A stretch of 64,000 bases of DNA from assembly GCA_028869255.1 (NCBI GenBank), contig CP110972.1, positions 687,001 to 751,000 of the forward strand. Direction: 5' to 3'. The notes beneath the pieces were generated by a model that made no database searches, was not told where the DNA came from, and saw nothing but the letters and a program-made list of their open reading frames with translations. This document shows positions 10,407 through 19,333 of the stretch, in pieces. The DNA comes from Pseudomonas poae. GTDB lineage: Bacteria > Pseudomonadota > Gammaproteobacteria > Pseudomonadales > Pseudomonadaceae. Made by a program: the position numbers and the translations under genes. Positions within the stretch are counted from its first letter, which is position 1. The number at the start of each line of letters is the position of its first letter.

Positions 10407-11321
10407 CTATTGATGGGACAGGCTATACACGTAAGCCGCCAGCAGGTGCACCTTGTCATTGCCTTGCAGCACTTCCTGCGCCGGCATCTGGCCTTGGCGG
10501 CCGTGGCGGATGGTCTGCTGCAACTGCGCAAGGCTGGTGCCGTAGATATAGCCGGCCGGTTTGGTCAGGTCAGGTGCGCCCATGGCTTCCATGCCGTGGC
10601 CTTGTGGGCCGTGGCAAGCCACACAGGTGGTGCTGAACGCGGCCTGGCCGGCCGCCAGGTCAGCCGTGCTGTCGGCCGGCAGTGGCAGTTTGGCCAGGTC
10701 GTGGCGCACATAGGCGGCGACGTTTTTCACGCCGTTGTCGCCGAGTATTTCGCCCCAGGCCGGCATCGCCGCGTGGCGACCGTTGAGGATGGTGGCCTTG
10801 ATCGCTTCGGCCGAACCGCCCCAGCGCCAGATGTTGTCCGCCAGGTTCGGGAAGCCGAATGCACCCTTGGCATCCGAGCCGTGGCACACCGCGCAGTTGG
10901 AGGCGAACAGGCGCCCGCCCATTTTCAGCGCCTGCGGGTCTTTCGCCACTTCTTCCACGGGCATGGCCGAGAATTTGGCGAAGATCGGCCCGAATTTGGT
11001 GTCGGCCCTGGCCATTTCCTTGTCCCATTCCTTGGCCGAGGTCCAGCCGTCTTCATAGCCCGGCAGCACGCCTTTCCAGTTGCCCAGGCCCGGGTAGAGG
11101 ATCAGGTAGCCGACGGCAAACACCAGGGTGCCGACGAACAGCATGAACCACCACTGGGGCAGCGGGTTGTCGTATTCCTCGATGCCATCAAAGGCGTGGC
11201 CCATGGTCTGGTCGACGCTGCCACGGGTTTCGCCCTTGCGGGTGCCGATCAACAGCCAGGTCAGGCCGATCAGGCTGCCGAGGGTCAGTACGCAGATCCA
11301 TGTACTCCAGAAAAGGGTCAT
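10407..11321 (-). CDS. ccoP2: CcoP2, cbb3-type cytochrome c oxidase diheme subunit III
   Basis: A 304-residue second copy of CcoP, with the same two N-terminal spans, the [16 protein letters not shown] signature and two heme c sites, CAVCH and CVACH. It is shorter than CcoP1, mainly in the linker after LPGY and in the region between the two hemes. The start overlaps the ccoQ2 stop by 4 nt (ATGA). It ends the promoter-distal side of the ANR-box-controlled operon. Confidence 0.96.
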   Translation of the reverse strand: MTLFWSTWICVLTLGSLIGLTWLLIGTRKGETRGSVDQTMGHAFDGIEEYDNPLPQWWFMLFVGTLVFAVGYLILYPGLGNWKGVLPGYEDGWTSAKEWDKEMARADTKFGPIFAKFSAMPVEEVAKDPQALKMGGRLFASNCAVCHGSDAKGAFGFPNLADNIWRWGGSAEAIKATILNGRHAAMPAWGEILGDNGVKNVAAYVRHDLAKLPLPADSTADLAAGQAAFSTTCVACHGPQGHGMEAMGAPDLTKPAGYIYGTSLAQLQQTIRHGRQGQMPAQEVLQGNDKVHLLAAYVYSLSHQ

Positions 11322-11518
11322 GGCTGGTTGCTCCTTGTTGCAGGCTCTTCTTGAGCGTCGGATGGAGTGGGTTCATCGGCGAAGGGCAGCAGGCGCGCCT
11401 GCTCGAATTCCGCATTGCGCTTGTTGTTGAACACCCACAGCGACAGGCCGATAAAGGCGATGGCGACCACCAGCGTGCCGAGGCCGCGGAGGGTGCCTGC
11501 ATCGAATTCAAATCCCAT
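11318..11518 (-). CDS. ccoQ2: CcoQ2, small cbb3 oxidase subunit
   Basis: A 66-residue CcoQ with the core [20 protein letters not shown] membrane span and a charged tail ([19 protein letters not shown]). It begins 3 nt after ccoO2 ends and overlaps ccoP2. Its tail diverges from CcoQ1 more than the large subunits do between copies. Confidence 0.93.
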   Translation of the reverse strand: MGFEFDAGTLRGLGTLVVAIAFIGLSLWVFNNKRNAEFEQARLLPFADEPTPSDAQEEPATRSNQP

Positions 11519-11521
11519 GGC

Positions 11522-12130
11522 TCACCTCTTGCTCTTGATGGCAGTGCCGAGCACTTGCAGGTACGAAACCAGCGCGTCCATCTCGGTCTTGCCCTTGAGG
11601 CTGGCCACTGCGCCACTGATGTCGTCGTCGCTGTACGGCACGCCGAGGGTGCGCATCACGTTTAACTTGGTCTCGGTGTGGCTGCTGTCGACCTGGGCGG
11701 TGACCAGCCAGGGGTAGGCCGGCATCTTCGACTCGGGTACCACGTTGCGCGGGTTGTACAAGTGCGCGCGGTGCCAGTCGTCCGAGTAGCGTGCGCCGAC
11801 GCGGGCCAGGTCCGGTCCGGTGCGCTTGGAGCCCCACAGGAACGGGTGGTCCCACACGCTTTCGCCCGCTACCGAGTAGTGGCCGTAGCGCTCGGTCTCG
11901 GCGCGGAACGGGCGGATCATCTGCGAGTGGCACTGTACGCAGCCTTCGCGGATATAGATGTCGCGGCCTTCGAGTTGCAGCGCGGTGTAGGGCTTCATGC
12001 CTTCGACCGGCTTGTTGGTCACGTCCTGGAAAAACAGCGGGACGATCTGGGTCAGGCCGCCGATGCTCACGGCGAGCACCATCAGCAGCATCAGCAGGCC
12101 GACGTTCTTTTCAATCGTTTCGTGTTTCAT
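11522..12130 (-). CDS. ccoO2: CcoO2, cbb3-type cytochrome c oxidase monoheme subunit II
   Basis: A 202-residue copy of CcoO with an N-terminal anchor, heme site CVQCHSQM and [17 protein letters not shown], nearly identical to CcoO1 in the central third but different in the last 50 residues. It starts 10 nt after the ccoN2 stop. Same role as CcoO1 within the second oxidase isoform. Confidence 0.96.
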   Translation of the reverse strand: MKHETIEKNVGLLMLLMVLAVSIGGLTQIVPLFFQDVTNKPVEGMKPYTALQLEGRDIYIREGCVQCHSQMIRPFRAETERYGHYSVAGESVWDHPFLWGSKRTGPDLARVGARYSDDWHRAHLYNPRNVVPESKMPAYPWLVTAQVDSSHTETKLNVMRTLGVPYSDDDISGAVASLKGKTEMDALVSYLQVLGTAIKSKR

Positions 12131-12140
12131 CGTCGACTCC

Positions 12141-13565
12141 TCAGGCCATCTGCGCGGCGTTGGCGGCTTCGGCGGGCTGCGCCGAGCGCACGGTGCGCCA
12201 AGTGTTGTAAGCCATCAGGAACATGCCGCTGAGGAAGATCGCACCGCCCACCAGCCGCACGATGAAGCCAGGGTGGCTGGCCACCAGGGTTTCGACGAAG
12301 GAGTAGGTCAAGGTGCCGTCTTCGTTGACCGCACGCCACATCAGGCCCTGAGCGATACCGTTGACCCACATCGACGCGATGTAGAGCACGGTGCCGATGG
12401 TGGCCAGCCAGAAGTGCGCGTTGATCAGGCCGAGGCTGTACATCTGCTCGCGGCCGAAGATTTTCGGGAGCATGTGGTACAGCGCGCCGATGGAGATCAT
12501 CGCCACCCAACCGAGGGCGCCGGCGTGGACGTGGCCGATGGTCCAGTCGGTGTAGTGGGAGAGGGCGTTGACCGTCTTGATCGCCATCATCGGGCCTTCG
12601 AAGGTCGACATGCCGTAGAAGGCCAGGGACACCACCAAAAAGCGCAGGATCGGGTCGCTGCGCAACTTATGCCAGGCGCCCGAGAGGGTCATCATGCCGT
12701 TGATCATGCCGCCCCAGCTCGGTGCCAGCAGCACCAGCGACATCACCATGCCCAGCGACTGTGCCCAGTCCGGCAACGCGGTGTAGTGCAGGTGGTGCGG
12801 GCCGGCCCAGATGTACAGGGTGATCAGCGCCCAGAAGTGCACGATCGACAGGCGATAGGAATACACCGGACGCTCGGCCTGTTTGGGTACGAAGTAGTAC
12901 ATCATCCCGAGGAAACCGGCGGTGAGGAAAAAGCCTACCGCGTTATGCCCATACCACCACTGCACCATGGCATCCGTCGCACCGCCGTAGAGCGAGTAGG
13001 ACTTGGTCAGGCTGACCGGGATTTCCAGGTTGTTGACGATATGCAGGATGGCCACGGTGATGATGAACGCACCGAAAAACCAGTTACCGACGTAGATATG
13101 CTTGGTGTTGCGCTTCATCACCGTGCCGAAGAACACGATGGCGTAGGCCACCCAGACGATGGTGATGAGGATGTCGATCGGCCATTCCAGCTCGGCGTAT
13201 TCCTTGGAACTGGTGTAGCCCAGCGGCAAGGTGATCGCGGCCAAAACGATGACCAACTGCCAGCCCCAGAAGCAGAACGCGGCGATTTTCGGCGCGAACA
13301 GCTGCGTCTGGCAGGTACGCTGCACCGAGTAAAACGAGCTGGCGAACAGCGCGCAGCCGCCAAAGGCGAAAATCACTGCGTTGGTGTGCAGCGGGCGCAA
13401 GCGGCCGAAGCTGGTCCAGGGCAAATCGAAGTTGAGCGCGGGCCACACCAATTGGGCGGCGAGAAAAACCCCGAGCCCCATGCCGACGATGCCCCACACC
13501 ACCGTCATAATGGCGAATTGGCGGACCACCTTGTAGTTATAGGCGGTACTTAAAGTAGTGTTCAT
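12141..13565 (-). CDS. ccoN2: CcoN2, cbb3-type cytochrome c oxidase catalytic subunit I
   Basis: A 474-residue heme-copper oxidase subunit with the same conserved blocks as CcoN1 ([40 protein letters not shown]). The start [16 protein letters not shown] at 13565 is chosen over an upstream extension because it aligns with CcoN1. A near-perfect ANR/FNR box is centred about 111 nt upstream, so this is the low-oxygen-induced isoform, as for the cco2 operon of P. aeruginosa. First gene of ccoN2O2Q2P2. Confidence 0.96.
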   Translation of the reverse strand: MNTTLSTAYNYKVVRQFAIMTVVWGIVGMGLGVFLAAQLVWPALNFDLPWTSFGRLRPLHTNAVIFAFGGCALFASSFYSVQRTCQTQLFAPKIAAFCFWGWQLVIVLAAITLPLGYTSSKEYAELEWPIDILITIVWVAYAIVFFGTVMKRNTKHIYVGNWFFGAFIITVAILHIVNNLEIPVSLTKSYSLYGGATDAMVQWWYGHNAVGFFLTAGFLGMMYYFVPKQAERPVYSYRLSIVHFWALITLYIWAGPHHLHYTALPDWAQSLGMVMSLVLLAPSWGGMINGMMTLSGAWHKLRSDPILRFLVVSLAFYGMSTFEGPMMAIKTVNALSHYTDWTIGHVHAGALGWVAMISIGALYHMLPKIFGREQMYSLGLINAHFWLATIGTVLYIASMWVNGIAQGLMWRAVNEDGTLTYSFVETLVASHPGFIVRLVGGAIFLSGMFLMAYNTWRTVRSAQPAEAANAAQMA

Positions 13566-13644
13566 GGTTCCCCATCCACGGTTCAACCCAAGCAAATGCG
13601 GCACTTGGGCTGGAGTTATAGGCAGACTAAATAGCGAGGCAAGC

Positions 13645-14337
13645 ATGGGCAAAGAGCACAAGGCCAGTATTGACGGGGATCAATGGGCGCAGTGTGTGCG
13701 CGAATGCGGCTGGTTGTGGAATGCGGCAACAGGGTCTATCGCGCGTGCGCCTGCCACCCTGATCCTGGCCCACGGGGCGGGCGCACCGATGGACTCAGCC
13801 TTTATGAACGACATGGCTGCACGCCTTGCCCGGCATGGCGTGAACGTGGTGCGCTTCGAGTTTCCCTACATGGCCCAGCGCCGCGTGGACGGCGGTAAAC
13901 GCCCGCCGAACCCGGCGCCCAAACTGCTGGAATGCTGGCGTGAGGTGTATGCGCAGGTGCGACGTCATGTCGCTGGGACATTGGCGATTGGCGGTAAGTC
14001 GATGGGCGGGCGCATGGCCAGTTTGTTGGCGGATGAGCTGGGTGCTGATGGGTTGGTGTGTTTGGGTTATCCGTTCTATGCGGTGGGCAAACCGGAGAAA
14101 CCACGCACTGAGCACCTGGCCGGGTTGAACACGCCGACGCTGATTGTGCAGGGTGAGCGCGATGCCCTGGGGAATCGGGCGGCGGTGGAAGGTTATGACG
14201 TGGCGCCGAGCATCGAGGTGATGTGGCTGGTGGCGGGGGATCATGATTTGAAGCCGTTGAAGGCTTCGGGGTTTAGCCATGAGCAGCATCTGGAGGCTGC
14301 GGCGGTGAGGGTGGCTGGGTTTCTCGGCGGCCTTTAG
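13645..14337 (+). CDS. Alpha/beta-fold hydrolase family protein (COG3571-like)
   Basis: The start [17 protein letters not shown] at 13645 gives 230 residues; a longer ORF from 13558 would run into the ccoN2 start. The protein shows [18 protein letters not shown], the nucleophile elbow [11 protein letters not shown] (Ser), [18 protein letters not shown], an Asp in QGERDALG and a late GDHDLKP, so a Ser-Asp-His triad is plausible. The family (often called KANL3/Tex30-like) is conserved beside cco genes in pseudomonads but its substrate is unknown. It is divergent from ccoN2, and the ANR box for that operon lies within its first 13 codons. Confidence 0.85.
   Translation: MGKEHKASIDGDQWAQCVRECGWLWNAATGSIARAPATLILAHGAGAPMDSAFMNDMAARLARHGVNVVRFEFPYMAQRRVDGGKRPPNPAPKLLECWREVYAQVRRHVAGTLAIGGKSMGGRMASLLADELGADGLVCLGYPFYAVGKPEKPRTEHLAGLNTPTLIVQGERDALGNRAAVEGYDVAPSIEVMWLVAGDHDLKPLKASGFSHEQHLEAAAVRVAGFLGGL
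13670..13683 (-). promoter_or_regulatory. ANR/FNR box controlling ccoN2O2Q2P2
   Basis: The minus strand reads TTGAT-CCCC-GTCAA, an exact match to the Pseudomonas ANR consensus TTGAT-N4-GTCAA. Its centre is about 111 nt upstream of the ccoN2 ATG, leaving a normal leader if transcription starts about 41 nt downstream. The box overlaps the start of the divergent hydrolase coding sequence. Confidence 0.85.
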
Positions 14338-14343
14338 GGCCTC

Positions 14344-14433
14344 ATCGCAGGCAAGCCAGCTCCCACATTTGACTGTATTCACACATACACATGTGTGAAC
14401 CCGATCCAGTGTGGGAGCTGGCTTGCCTGCGAT
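14344..14433. repeat. REP inverted pair
   Basis: Arms ATCGCAGGCAAGCCAGCTCC and its reverse complement (24-25 nt each) are separated by about 40 nt. It lies between the convergent hydrolase and aer genes and could act as a transcription barrier or mRNA stabiliser. Confidence 0.85.
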
Positions 14434-14439
14434 AGCGGT

Positions 14440-16005
14440 CTATCGGTTAAACCGCTCTACCAGCGAGTACTGGGTATTGGCGGTATGGGTCAGCTCCTCA
14501 CTCAACTGCGCCGAGTTCAACGCCTGTTCCGAGGTCTGATCCGCCAGCAGCGCAATGGTGCTGATATTGCGGCTGATTTCCTCGGCCACCGAGCTTTGCT
14601 CTTCGGTCGCGGCGGCGATCTGGGCGGTCATGTCGGTGATATGCGCTACCGCCTCACTGATCCCCACCAACGCCTGATCCGCTTCCATCACCCGCGCCAC
14701 GCCTTCTTCGGCCTGGCGATGCCCGGCGTCCATGGTTTGCACGGCGGCGGCAGCGGTGTGCTGCAGCTTGGCGATCAGAGTATGGATCTGCCCGGTGGAT
14801 TCGGCAGTGCGCTGCGCCAGTTGGCGGACTTCGTCAGCCACAACCGCAAAGCCACGGCCCATTTCGCCGGCGCGGGCCGCTTCGATGGCGGCGTTCAGCG
14901 CCAGCAGGTTGGTCTGGTCGGCAATGCCTTTGATCACGTCGACCACGCCGCCGATCTCATCGCTGTCCTTGGCCAGCTGGGTCACGGTCACGCCGGTCTC
15001 GCCCACCGCTACAGACAGACGCTGAATCGCCTCGCGGGTTTCGCCGGCGATATCACGGCCACGACCGGTCAGGCGATTGGCTTCCTGGGTCGCGTCGGCG
15101 GTGCGCTGTACATGGCTGGCGACTTCCTGGGTGGTCGCCGCCATCTGGTTGACGGCGGTGGCCACCTGCTCGGTTTCCACGCGCTGGCGTTCCAGGCCGC
15201 TGGAGCTGTTATGCGCCAGGGTGTTGGACTGCGCAGCCTGGTCGTTGAGGTGCTCGGCAGTGTCCTGCAAGCGCGTAAGGCAGGTCTTCAGACGCGCCTC
15301 CTGGCTGAGGATCGACATTTCCAGGCGCGCCTGGGCGCCACGGCTGTCGGTGTACATCTGCGCGATCAACGGGTCGGAGGTCGTCTGCTCGGCCAGGCGC
15401 AGCAAGCGCTTGAGGCCACGCTGTTGCCAGCTCAGGCCGAGCAGGCCCAACGGCACCGACAACCCGGCCGCCAGGGCAAAGCCCCAGTGGGAGTTGAGCG
15501 ACGCACCGATCATGAAGCTCAACTGGCTCACCAGGATAAACGGCAGCCAGTCCTGCAACACCGGCAGCCACTTGTCCCGCTGGGGAACGGCCGACTTGCC
15601 CTGGTTGATGCGTTGGTAGAGCGCTTCGGCCCGGCGGATCTGCTCGGAGGTGGGCTTGATGCGCACCGATTCGTAGCCGATCACCTGATTGCCATCGAAA
15701 ACCGGCGTCACATAGGCGTTAACCCAGTAGTGATCGCCGGTCTTGCAGCGGTTCTTGACGATGCCCATCCATGGCAAGCCTTGTTTGAGCGTGGTCCACA
15801 TATGCCCGAAGACCGCCGCCGGCACATCCGGGTGACGCACCAGGTTGTGCGGCGCGCGAAGCAGTTCTTCACGGGTGAACCCACTGATCTCGACAAATGC
15901 GTCGTTACAGTAGGTGATTACACCCTTGGCATCCGTGGTGGAGATCAACCGTTGCTGAGCGGGGAAGGTACGTTCGCGCTGGGTAACGGGTTGGTTATTA
16001 CGCAT
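14440..16005 (-). CDS. aer: Aer-type aerotaxis receptor (PAS-containing methyl-accepting chemotaxis protein)
   Basis: A 521-residue receptor: an N-terminal PAS domain (about residues 10-120, with the Aer pattern [17 protein letters not shown] and [12 protein letters not shown]), a central hydrophobic hairpin near 150-195, and a cytoplasmic signalling domain with the hairpin tip around [18 protein letters not shown]. It lacks a periplasmic sensor, as in E. coli Aer, where the PAS binds FAD and reports redox state. Its position beside cbb3 oxidase genes matches P. aeruginosa, where aer is also in this neighbourhood. It likely couples swimming to oxygen or respiratory flux. Confidence 0.88.
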   Translation of the reverse strand: MRNNQPVTQRERTFPAQQRLISTTDAKGVITYCNDAFVEISGFTREELLRAPHNLVRHPDVPAAVFGHMWTTLKQGLPWMGIVKNRCKTGDHYWVNAYVTPVFDGNQVIGYESVRIKPTSEQIRRAEALYQRINQGKSAVPQRDKWLPVLQDWLPFILVSQLSFMIGASLNSHWGFALAAGLSVPLGLLGLSWQQRGLKRLLRLAEQTTSDPLIAQMYTDSRGAQARLEMSILSQEARLKTCLTRLQDTAEHLNDQAAQSNTLAHNSSSGLERQRVETEQVATAVNQMAATTQEVASHVQRTADATQEANRLTGRGRDIAGETREAIQRLSVAVGETGVTVTQLAKDSDEIGGVVDVIKGIADQTNLLALNAAIEAARAGEMGRGFAVVADEVRQLAQRTAESTGQIHTLIAKLQHTAAAAVQTMDAGHRQAEEGVARVMEADQALVGISEAVAHITDMTAQIAAATEEQSSVAEEISRNISTIALLADQTSEQALNSAQLSEELTHTANTQYSLVERFNR

Positions 16006-16098
16006 GGTTGTTCAATCCGCAAGGCTTTCAGGGGTTATCGGCCATGGCGGGCAGTTATTTAACTTATTTTTGCAATAATCGGCCGGCCAGCGGCTAAC

Positions 16099-17280
16099 TC
16101 ATTGTTCTCTAAGTTTTCCTGTCTCGAGAATTTCCAGCGCCATTTGTTGCGCAATCGCGTTCCGCGAGTATCGCTGTATAAATGCGCTTCGGTCGGTGGC
16201 GCCCAGTTTCAGCCTGGCCAGTGCGGCAACGGCTGCGTCGGCGTCTGCGGGGGCAAATACACAAGCATTGGGGATCTGGCTCAGGGTAAACGCTTTTGGA
16301 CAGCCCATCAGGCCCGCGAGGATCGGCTTTCCCGTGGCCGCGTATTCAAACAGTTTTGAGGGAATGACTTTGAAGAATGCCTGGAAACTATTGAGGTGCA
16401 AAAACAGCACGTCCGCTTGCTGATAGTAATGAATCAGCCTGTGGCGAGGCATAGGCGCAATTAGTTCGACATTTTTGATCTGTCTTTCAATCAGTGCCTC
16501 GCTTAATGCCCTTAGGGTGTTGCCGTCGCCGATCACATAAAAACAGGCAGTGTCTGCCAACTGTTCGGCCAGACCCGGCAGGATTTTTTCCAAGCCTTGG
16601 CCTGCGCCGATATTGCCTGCGTAGACAATCTTCAGCGGGCTGTTCGGCGCGCTGGGTCGATCGGGATAGAAGGGTGTTTGCAGGAATAGATCATCGACCC
16701 CGTTGGTGTGTGTTGAAAAGTGCTGATGCGGATAGCGGGCCGCGAAGTAACCCAGAAAGCCGGGTGATACCAGGTTGACCCGCGTAGCGTGCTTGAGGGT
16801 GATTTTTTCTACCCTGGAAAACACCCGCGCCAGGCATTTACCGAGCACGCCGGGAAACAGTTCGGGCAGCACATCAACGAAGATATCGCGAATATCCAGA
16901 TAGAGCGGTGTGGGCTTTTTACGTGCGATTGAGGCGCCCAGCGCAGCGGTCATCAGCCGAGAAGAGGTCGCTACGATCACATCATACTGCTTGCCCTTTA
17001 CCGCCTTATGCACGCCGTAAGCATAATGGGCAAACCCCCAGGCCTGGCCCCATACACCCAAACCGGGCGCCGGCAGGGCGATACGACTGATCGACAGCCC
17101 GGGCTGAGGCGGCGTGAGATCCCCGCCAGCGTCGTAGGACGGGTAGCGGTTCGGCTGGGTGGTTACCAGGTCGATCTCTACGTCACCGCCACCGTGAGTC
17201 AACAGCGCATTGACCAGGGCTTCGACGCGAAAGGCCGACAAATCCGGTGGAAAATAATAGCTCAGCAAGAGAACGCGCAT
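16099..17280 (-). CDS. Glycosyltransferase family 4 protein (WbuB-like)
   Basis: The start MRVLLLSYYFPPDLSAFRVE at 17280 gives 393 residues; an earlier ORF start would overlap the preceding gene. The N-terminal acceptor domain has the SYYFPPD motif of WbuB/colanic-type GT4 enzymes, and the C-terminal donor domain shows YAGNIGAGQGLEKILP and PSKLFEYAATGKPILAG, typical of GT-B fold sugar-nucleotide binding. It is the last gene of the glycan cluster and follows the other GT4 by 2 nt. Donor and acceptor are unknown; a ManNAc(A)- or FucNAc-type sugar is possible because wecB/wecC lie in the same cluster. Confidence 0.85.
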   Translation of the reverse strand: MRVLLLSYYFPPDLSAFRVEALVNALLTHGGGDVEIDLVTTQPNRYPSYDAGGDLTPPQPGLSISRIALPAPGLGVWGQAWGFAHYAYGVHKAVKGKQYDVIVATSSRLMTAALGASIARKKPTPLYLDIRDIFVDVLPELFPGVLGKCLARVFSRVEKITLKHATRVNLVSPGFLGYFAARYPHQHFSTHTNGVDDLFLQTPFYPDRPSAPNSPLKIVYAGNIGAGQGLEKILPGLAEQLADTACFYVIGDGNTLRALSEALIERQIKNVELIAPMPRHRLIHYYQQADVLFLHLNSFQAFFKVIPSKLFEYAATGKPILAGLMGCPKAFTLSQIPNACVFAPADADAAVAALARLKLGATDRSAFIQRYSRNAIAQQMALEILETGKLREQ

Positions 17281-17282
17281 GG

Positions 17283-18479
17283 TTATGGGCGCACCTCGGT
17301 TTTGCCGCCCAGCACGCGTTGATACAGCGCCACCAGCTTGATTTCCTGTCGTTGCCAATTCAGGTGCTGGGCCGCGATTTTTGCGTTGTAGGCCAGTTGC
17401 TGGCGTAGCGACGGATCTTCGATCAAACGCTTGAGTTCGTTGCGCAATGCCTGATCCGAGCCCGCCGGGACTAACAGTCCTATGTTATGCGCGCTGACGA
17501 TCTTGCGAATCTCCGGGAAGTTCGTCGCCACGACGGGAAGCCCGGCCATGACATATTCAAACAGCTTGTTGGAGTCGGTGCTGAAGTGGTTCAGGCAGGT
17601 ATTTTCCAGAGGCTGCACACCGATATCGGCTGACGCGGTATAGCTGGGCAAGTCCGCCAATGAAACGGTCGGAATAAAATGCACGCGTTCAGTCACGCCC
17701 AGTGCCTCGCTCAACGCCATCAAAGGCTGGGCCAGCCTGCCGCCGCCGATCAGCACAACGTATGCGTCGGGTAAGGTGGCCGCAACGCGTAACAAACGCT
17801 CCAGCCCGCGGCCCTGCTGCAGGCCGCCCTGATACAGAACGATGGGCCAGGGCTGGGGCAGGCCCAGCTCCTGGCGAATTCTCTGGGTGGGAATGCTGAC
17901 ACTCAAGCCCGGACGATTTTGCAGCACCAGCGGGCGGGCAACCCCATAGGCCCTGGCAAAAAAACGGGCCCGGGTTTGGGTGGTGGTGATCGTGGCTTCG
18001 GCCTTGGGCATCAGCCTGGATTCGATAGCGGCTACCCAGTGGCGAAAGCGTGCATAACCTTCGCGGCTGGTGCTGATTTCGTGGGCGTCATACACCAGCC
18101 TGGCGCCGCTGAGCCTGGCAGCCAGCCAGGCGGTGGGCAGGGTGTTGACGTCATGGGCATGCACCACGGCAGCGCGATGCAGGGCGATGCGCACCATCAG
18201 CCCGGCATGCACCCAGAGTCGCGAAAGGATCCGGCGCAGCGGCATCGACGGCTCGCCCGCCGGCATGCCGCTCGTGGTTGCGGGGCGCCAGCGCAGGCTG
18301 CGGGGCACCCGAATCACCTGGATACCTTCGGCCAGCAGCTCTTTGCGGCAGGTAACGCCTGGCGTATGCAAGGCAAATACGGTGACGTGGTAACCGGCCG
18401 CCTGGAGTGTTCGGGCTTGTTTCAATACGCGGGCATCATGACGAAATTCATTCCAGACGAGCATGGCGATACGGATCAC
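17283..18479 (-). CDS. Glycosyltransferase family 4 protein
   Basis: The start is GTG at 18479 (MIRIAMLVWNEFRHDARVL, 398 residues), preceded by AGGA; the longer ORF from 18821 merely reads through the upstream gene in another frame. N-terminal motifs HDARVLKQARTLQAAGY and HAHDVNTLPTAWLAA, and C-terminal LYQGGLQQGRGLERLL and SNKLFEYVMAGLPVVATN, identify a GT-B enzyme resembling glycosyltransferases of polysaccharide clusters. It is 20 nt downstream of the membrane protein gene and directly abuts the next GT4, so all are probably cotranscribed. Confidence 0.85.
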   Translation of the reverse strand: MIRIAMLVWNEFRHDARVLKQARTLQAAGYHVTVFALHTPGVTCRKELLAEGIQVIRVPRSLRWRPATTSGMPAGEPSMPLRRILSRLWVHAGLMVRIALHRAAVVHAHDVNTLPTAWLAARLSGARLVYDAHEISTSREGYARFRHWVAAIESRLMPKAEATITTTQTRARFFARAYGVARPLVLQNRPGLSVSIPTQRIRQELGLPQPWPIVLYQGGLQQGRGLERLLRVAATLPDAYVVLIGGGRLAQPLMALSEALGVTERVHFIPTVSLADLPSYTASADIGVQPLENTCLNHFSTDSNKLFEYVMAGLPVVATNFPEIRKIVSAHNIGLLVPAGSDQALRNELKRLIEDPSLRQQLAYNAKIAAQHLNWQRQEIKLVALYQRVLGGKTEVRP

Positions 18480-18499
18480 GGGGGGCGGTTCCTGTGGAT

Positions 18500-19333
18500 T
18501 TAAACAACGTTCAGCGAAGGGGGCGTGGCAGCCAGAAACATCCGATTTATTTTCGGGGCGTGGGCGTTCAGGTAAAGAATGTCGTGGGTCAGTACCTTCA
18601 ATCTGCTTAAGCTTTGGCGCATGAGAATCAGGGAGATCAGCGCGACGTACAGGTGGGGAGGGGTCAGCCACAGGAAGTCGAGGATGATGAAGGCGAACGC
18701 GGCCAGAAACCCCACGGAGTAGAACGCGTCGGCGACTGTAAGAGGGTGGCGTGCCAGCACCGCGTGCACGCGTGTATTGCGGTTGTTCAAAGTGATCAGT
18801 GCGCCAGCGGCGAGGGCGCAATAGGTCAGGCTGATGGCCAATAGCGCCGGGTAGAGGTAGAGCAGCGCGGTGAAAACGATCAGGGCAAACGTGGCATCCG
18901 ATAAACCCCGCGTGAACCGGGAAAACACGCTGGTCGCCAACGGAAGTTGGGTTTTCAACAGCGCAGGCTCGGCGCAGCGGTTTATAAGGGCGCGTGCACC
19001 CGTCCTTGAATATCGGGAGGCTAACAAGCCGGCTCCCAGGTAAAGCGCGTAAAAGATCAGCGTCAGCACGCCAAGCCCGATGATCAGGCAGGTTTTGTCG
19101 ACGTCTTTCAACAGCAGCGGCAAATAGGCAGGGGCCGCCTCGGAGCCCAGCAGGATGACAATCTTGATCGGTAGAAAATAGGTGGTGATCAACAACACTT
19201 GCGCACAGAAGTGCGCGGCGTGCGCCATCAGCGTCGCATGCGCGGCAATGGTCAAGAAGTTATGGCCCAAGTGTACGCACCAACTGAGTGTCGACAGGAT
19301 CCTGTGTTGTAAGGCTTTTGCTGGTTCGCTCAC
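18500..19333 (-). CDS. Polytopic membrane protein of the glycan cluster, function unknown
   Basis: A 277-residue protein beginning at GTG 19333 ([18 protein letters not shown]). About six hydrophobic spans are visible (near residues 38-60, 84-104, 145-168, 165-183, 205-225 and 222-238). The segment LLITTYFLPIKIVILLGSE and the overall spacing recall the membrane half of ABC-type exporters, but no ATP-binding domain is present here or next door. It overlaps the end of the 1448-residue gene by 74 nt, an unusually long overlap that would become a standard 4-nt GTGA overlap if one C were missing from the CCC at 19338-19340. It may take part in transport or assembly of the glycan. Confidence 0.65.
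   Translation of the reverse strand: MSEPAKALQHRILSTLSWCVHLGHNFLTIAAHATLMAHAAHFCAQVLLITTYFLPIKIVILLGSEAAPAYLPLLLKDVDKTCLIIGLGVLTLIFYALYLGAGLLASRYSRTGARALINRCAEPALLKTQLPLATSVFSRFTRGLSDATFALIVFTALLYLYPALLAISLTYCALAAGALITLNNRNTRVHAVLARHPLTVADAFYSVGFLAAFAFIILDFLWLTPPHLYVALISLILMRQSLSRLKVLTHDILYLNAHAPKINRMFLAATPPSLNVV

Noticed and set aside
14395..16062. 555-codon plus-strand ORF over aer
   Set aside because: Shadow of the chemoreceptor, with no ribosome-binding site or recognisable domain.
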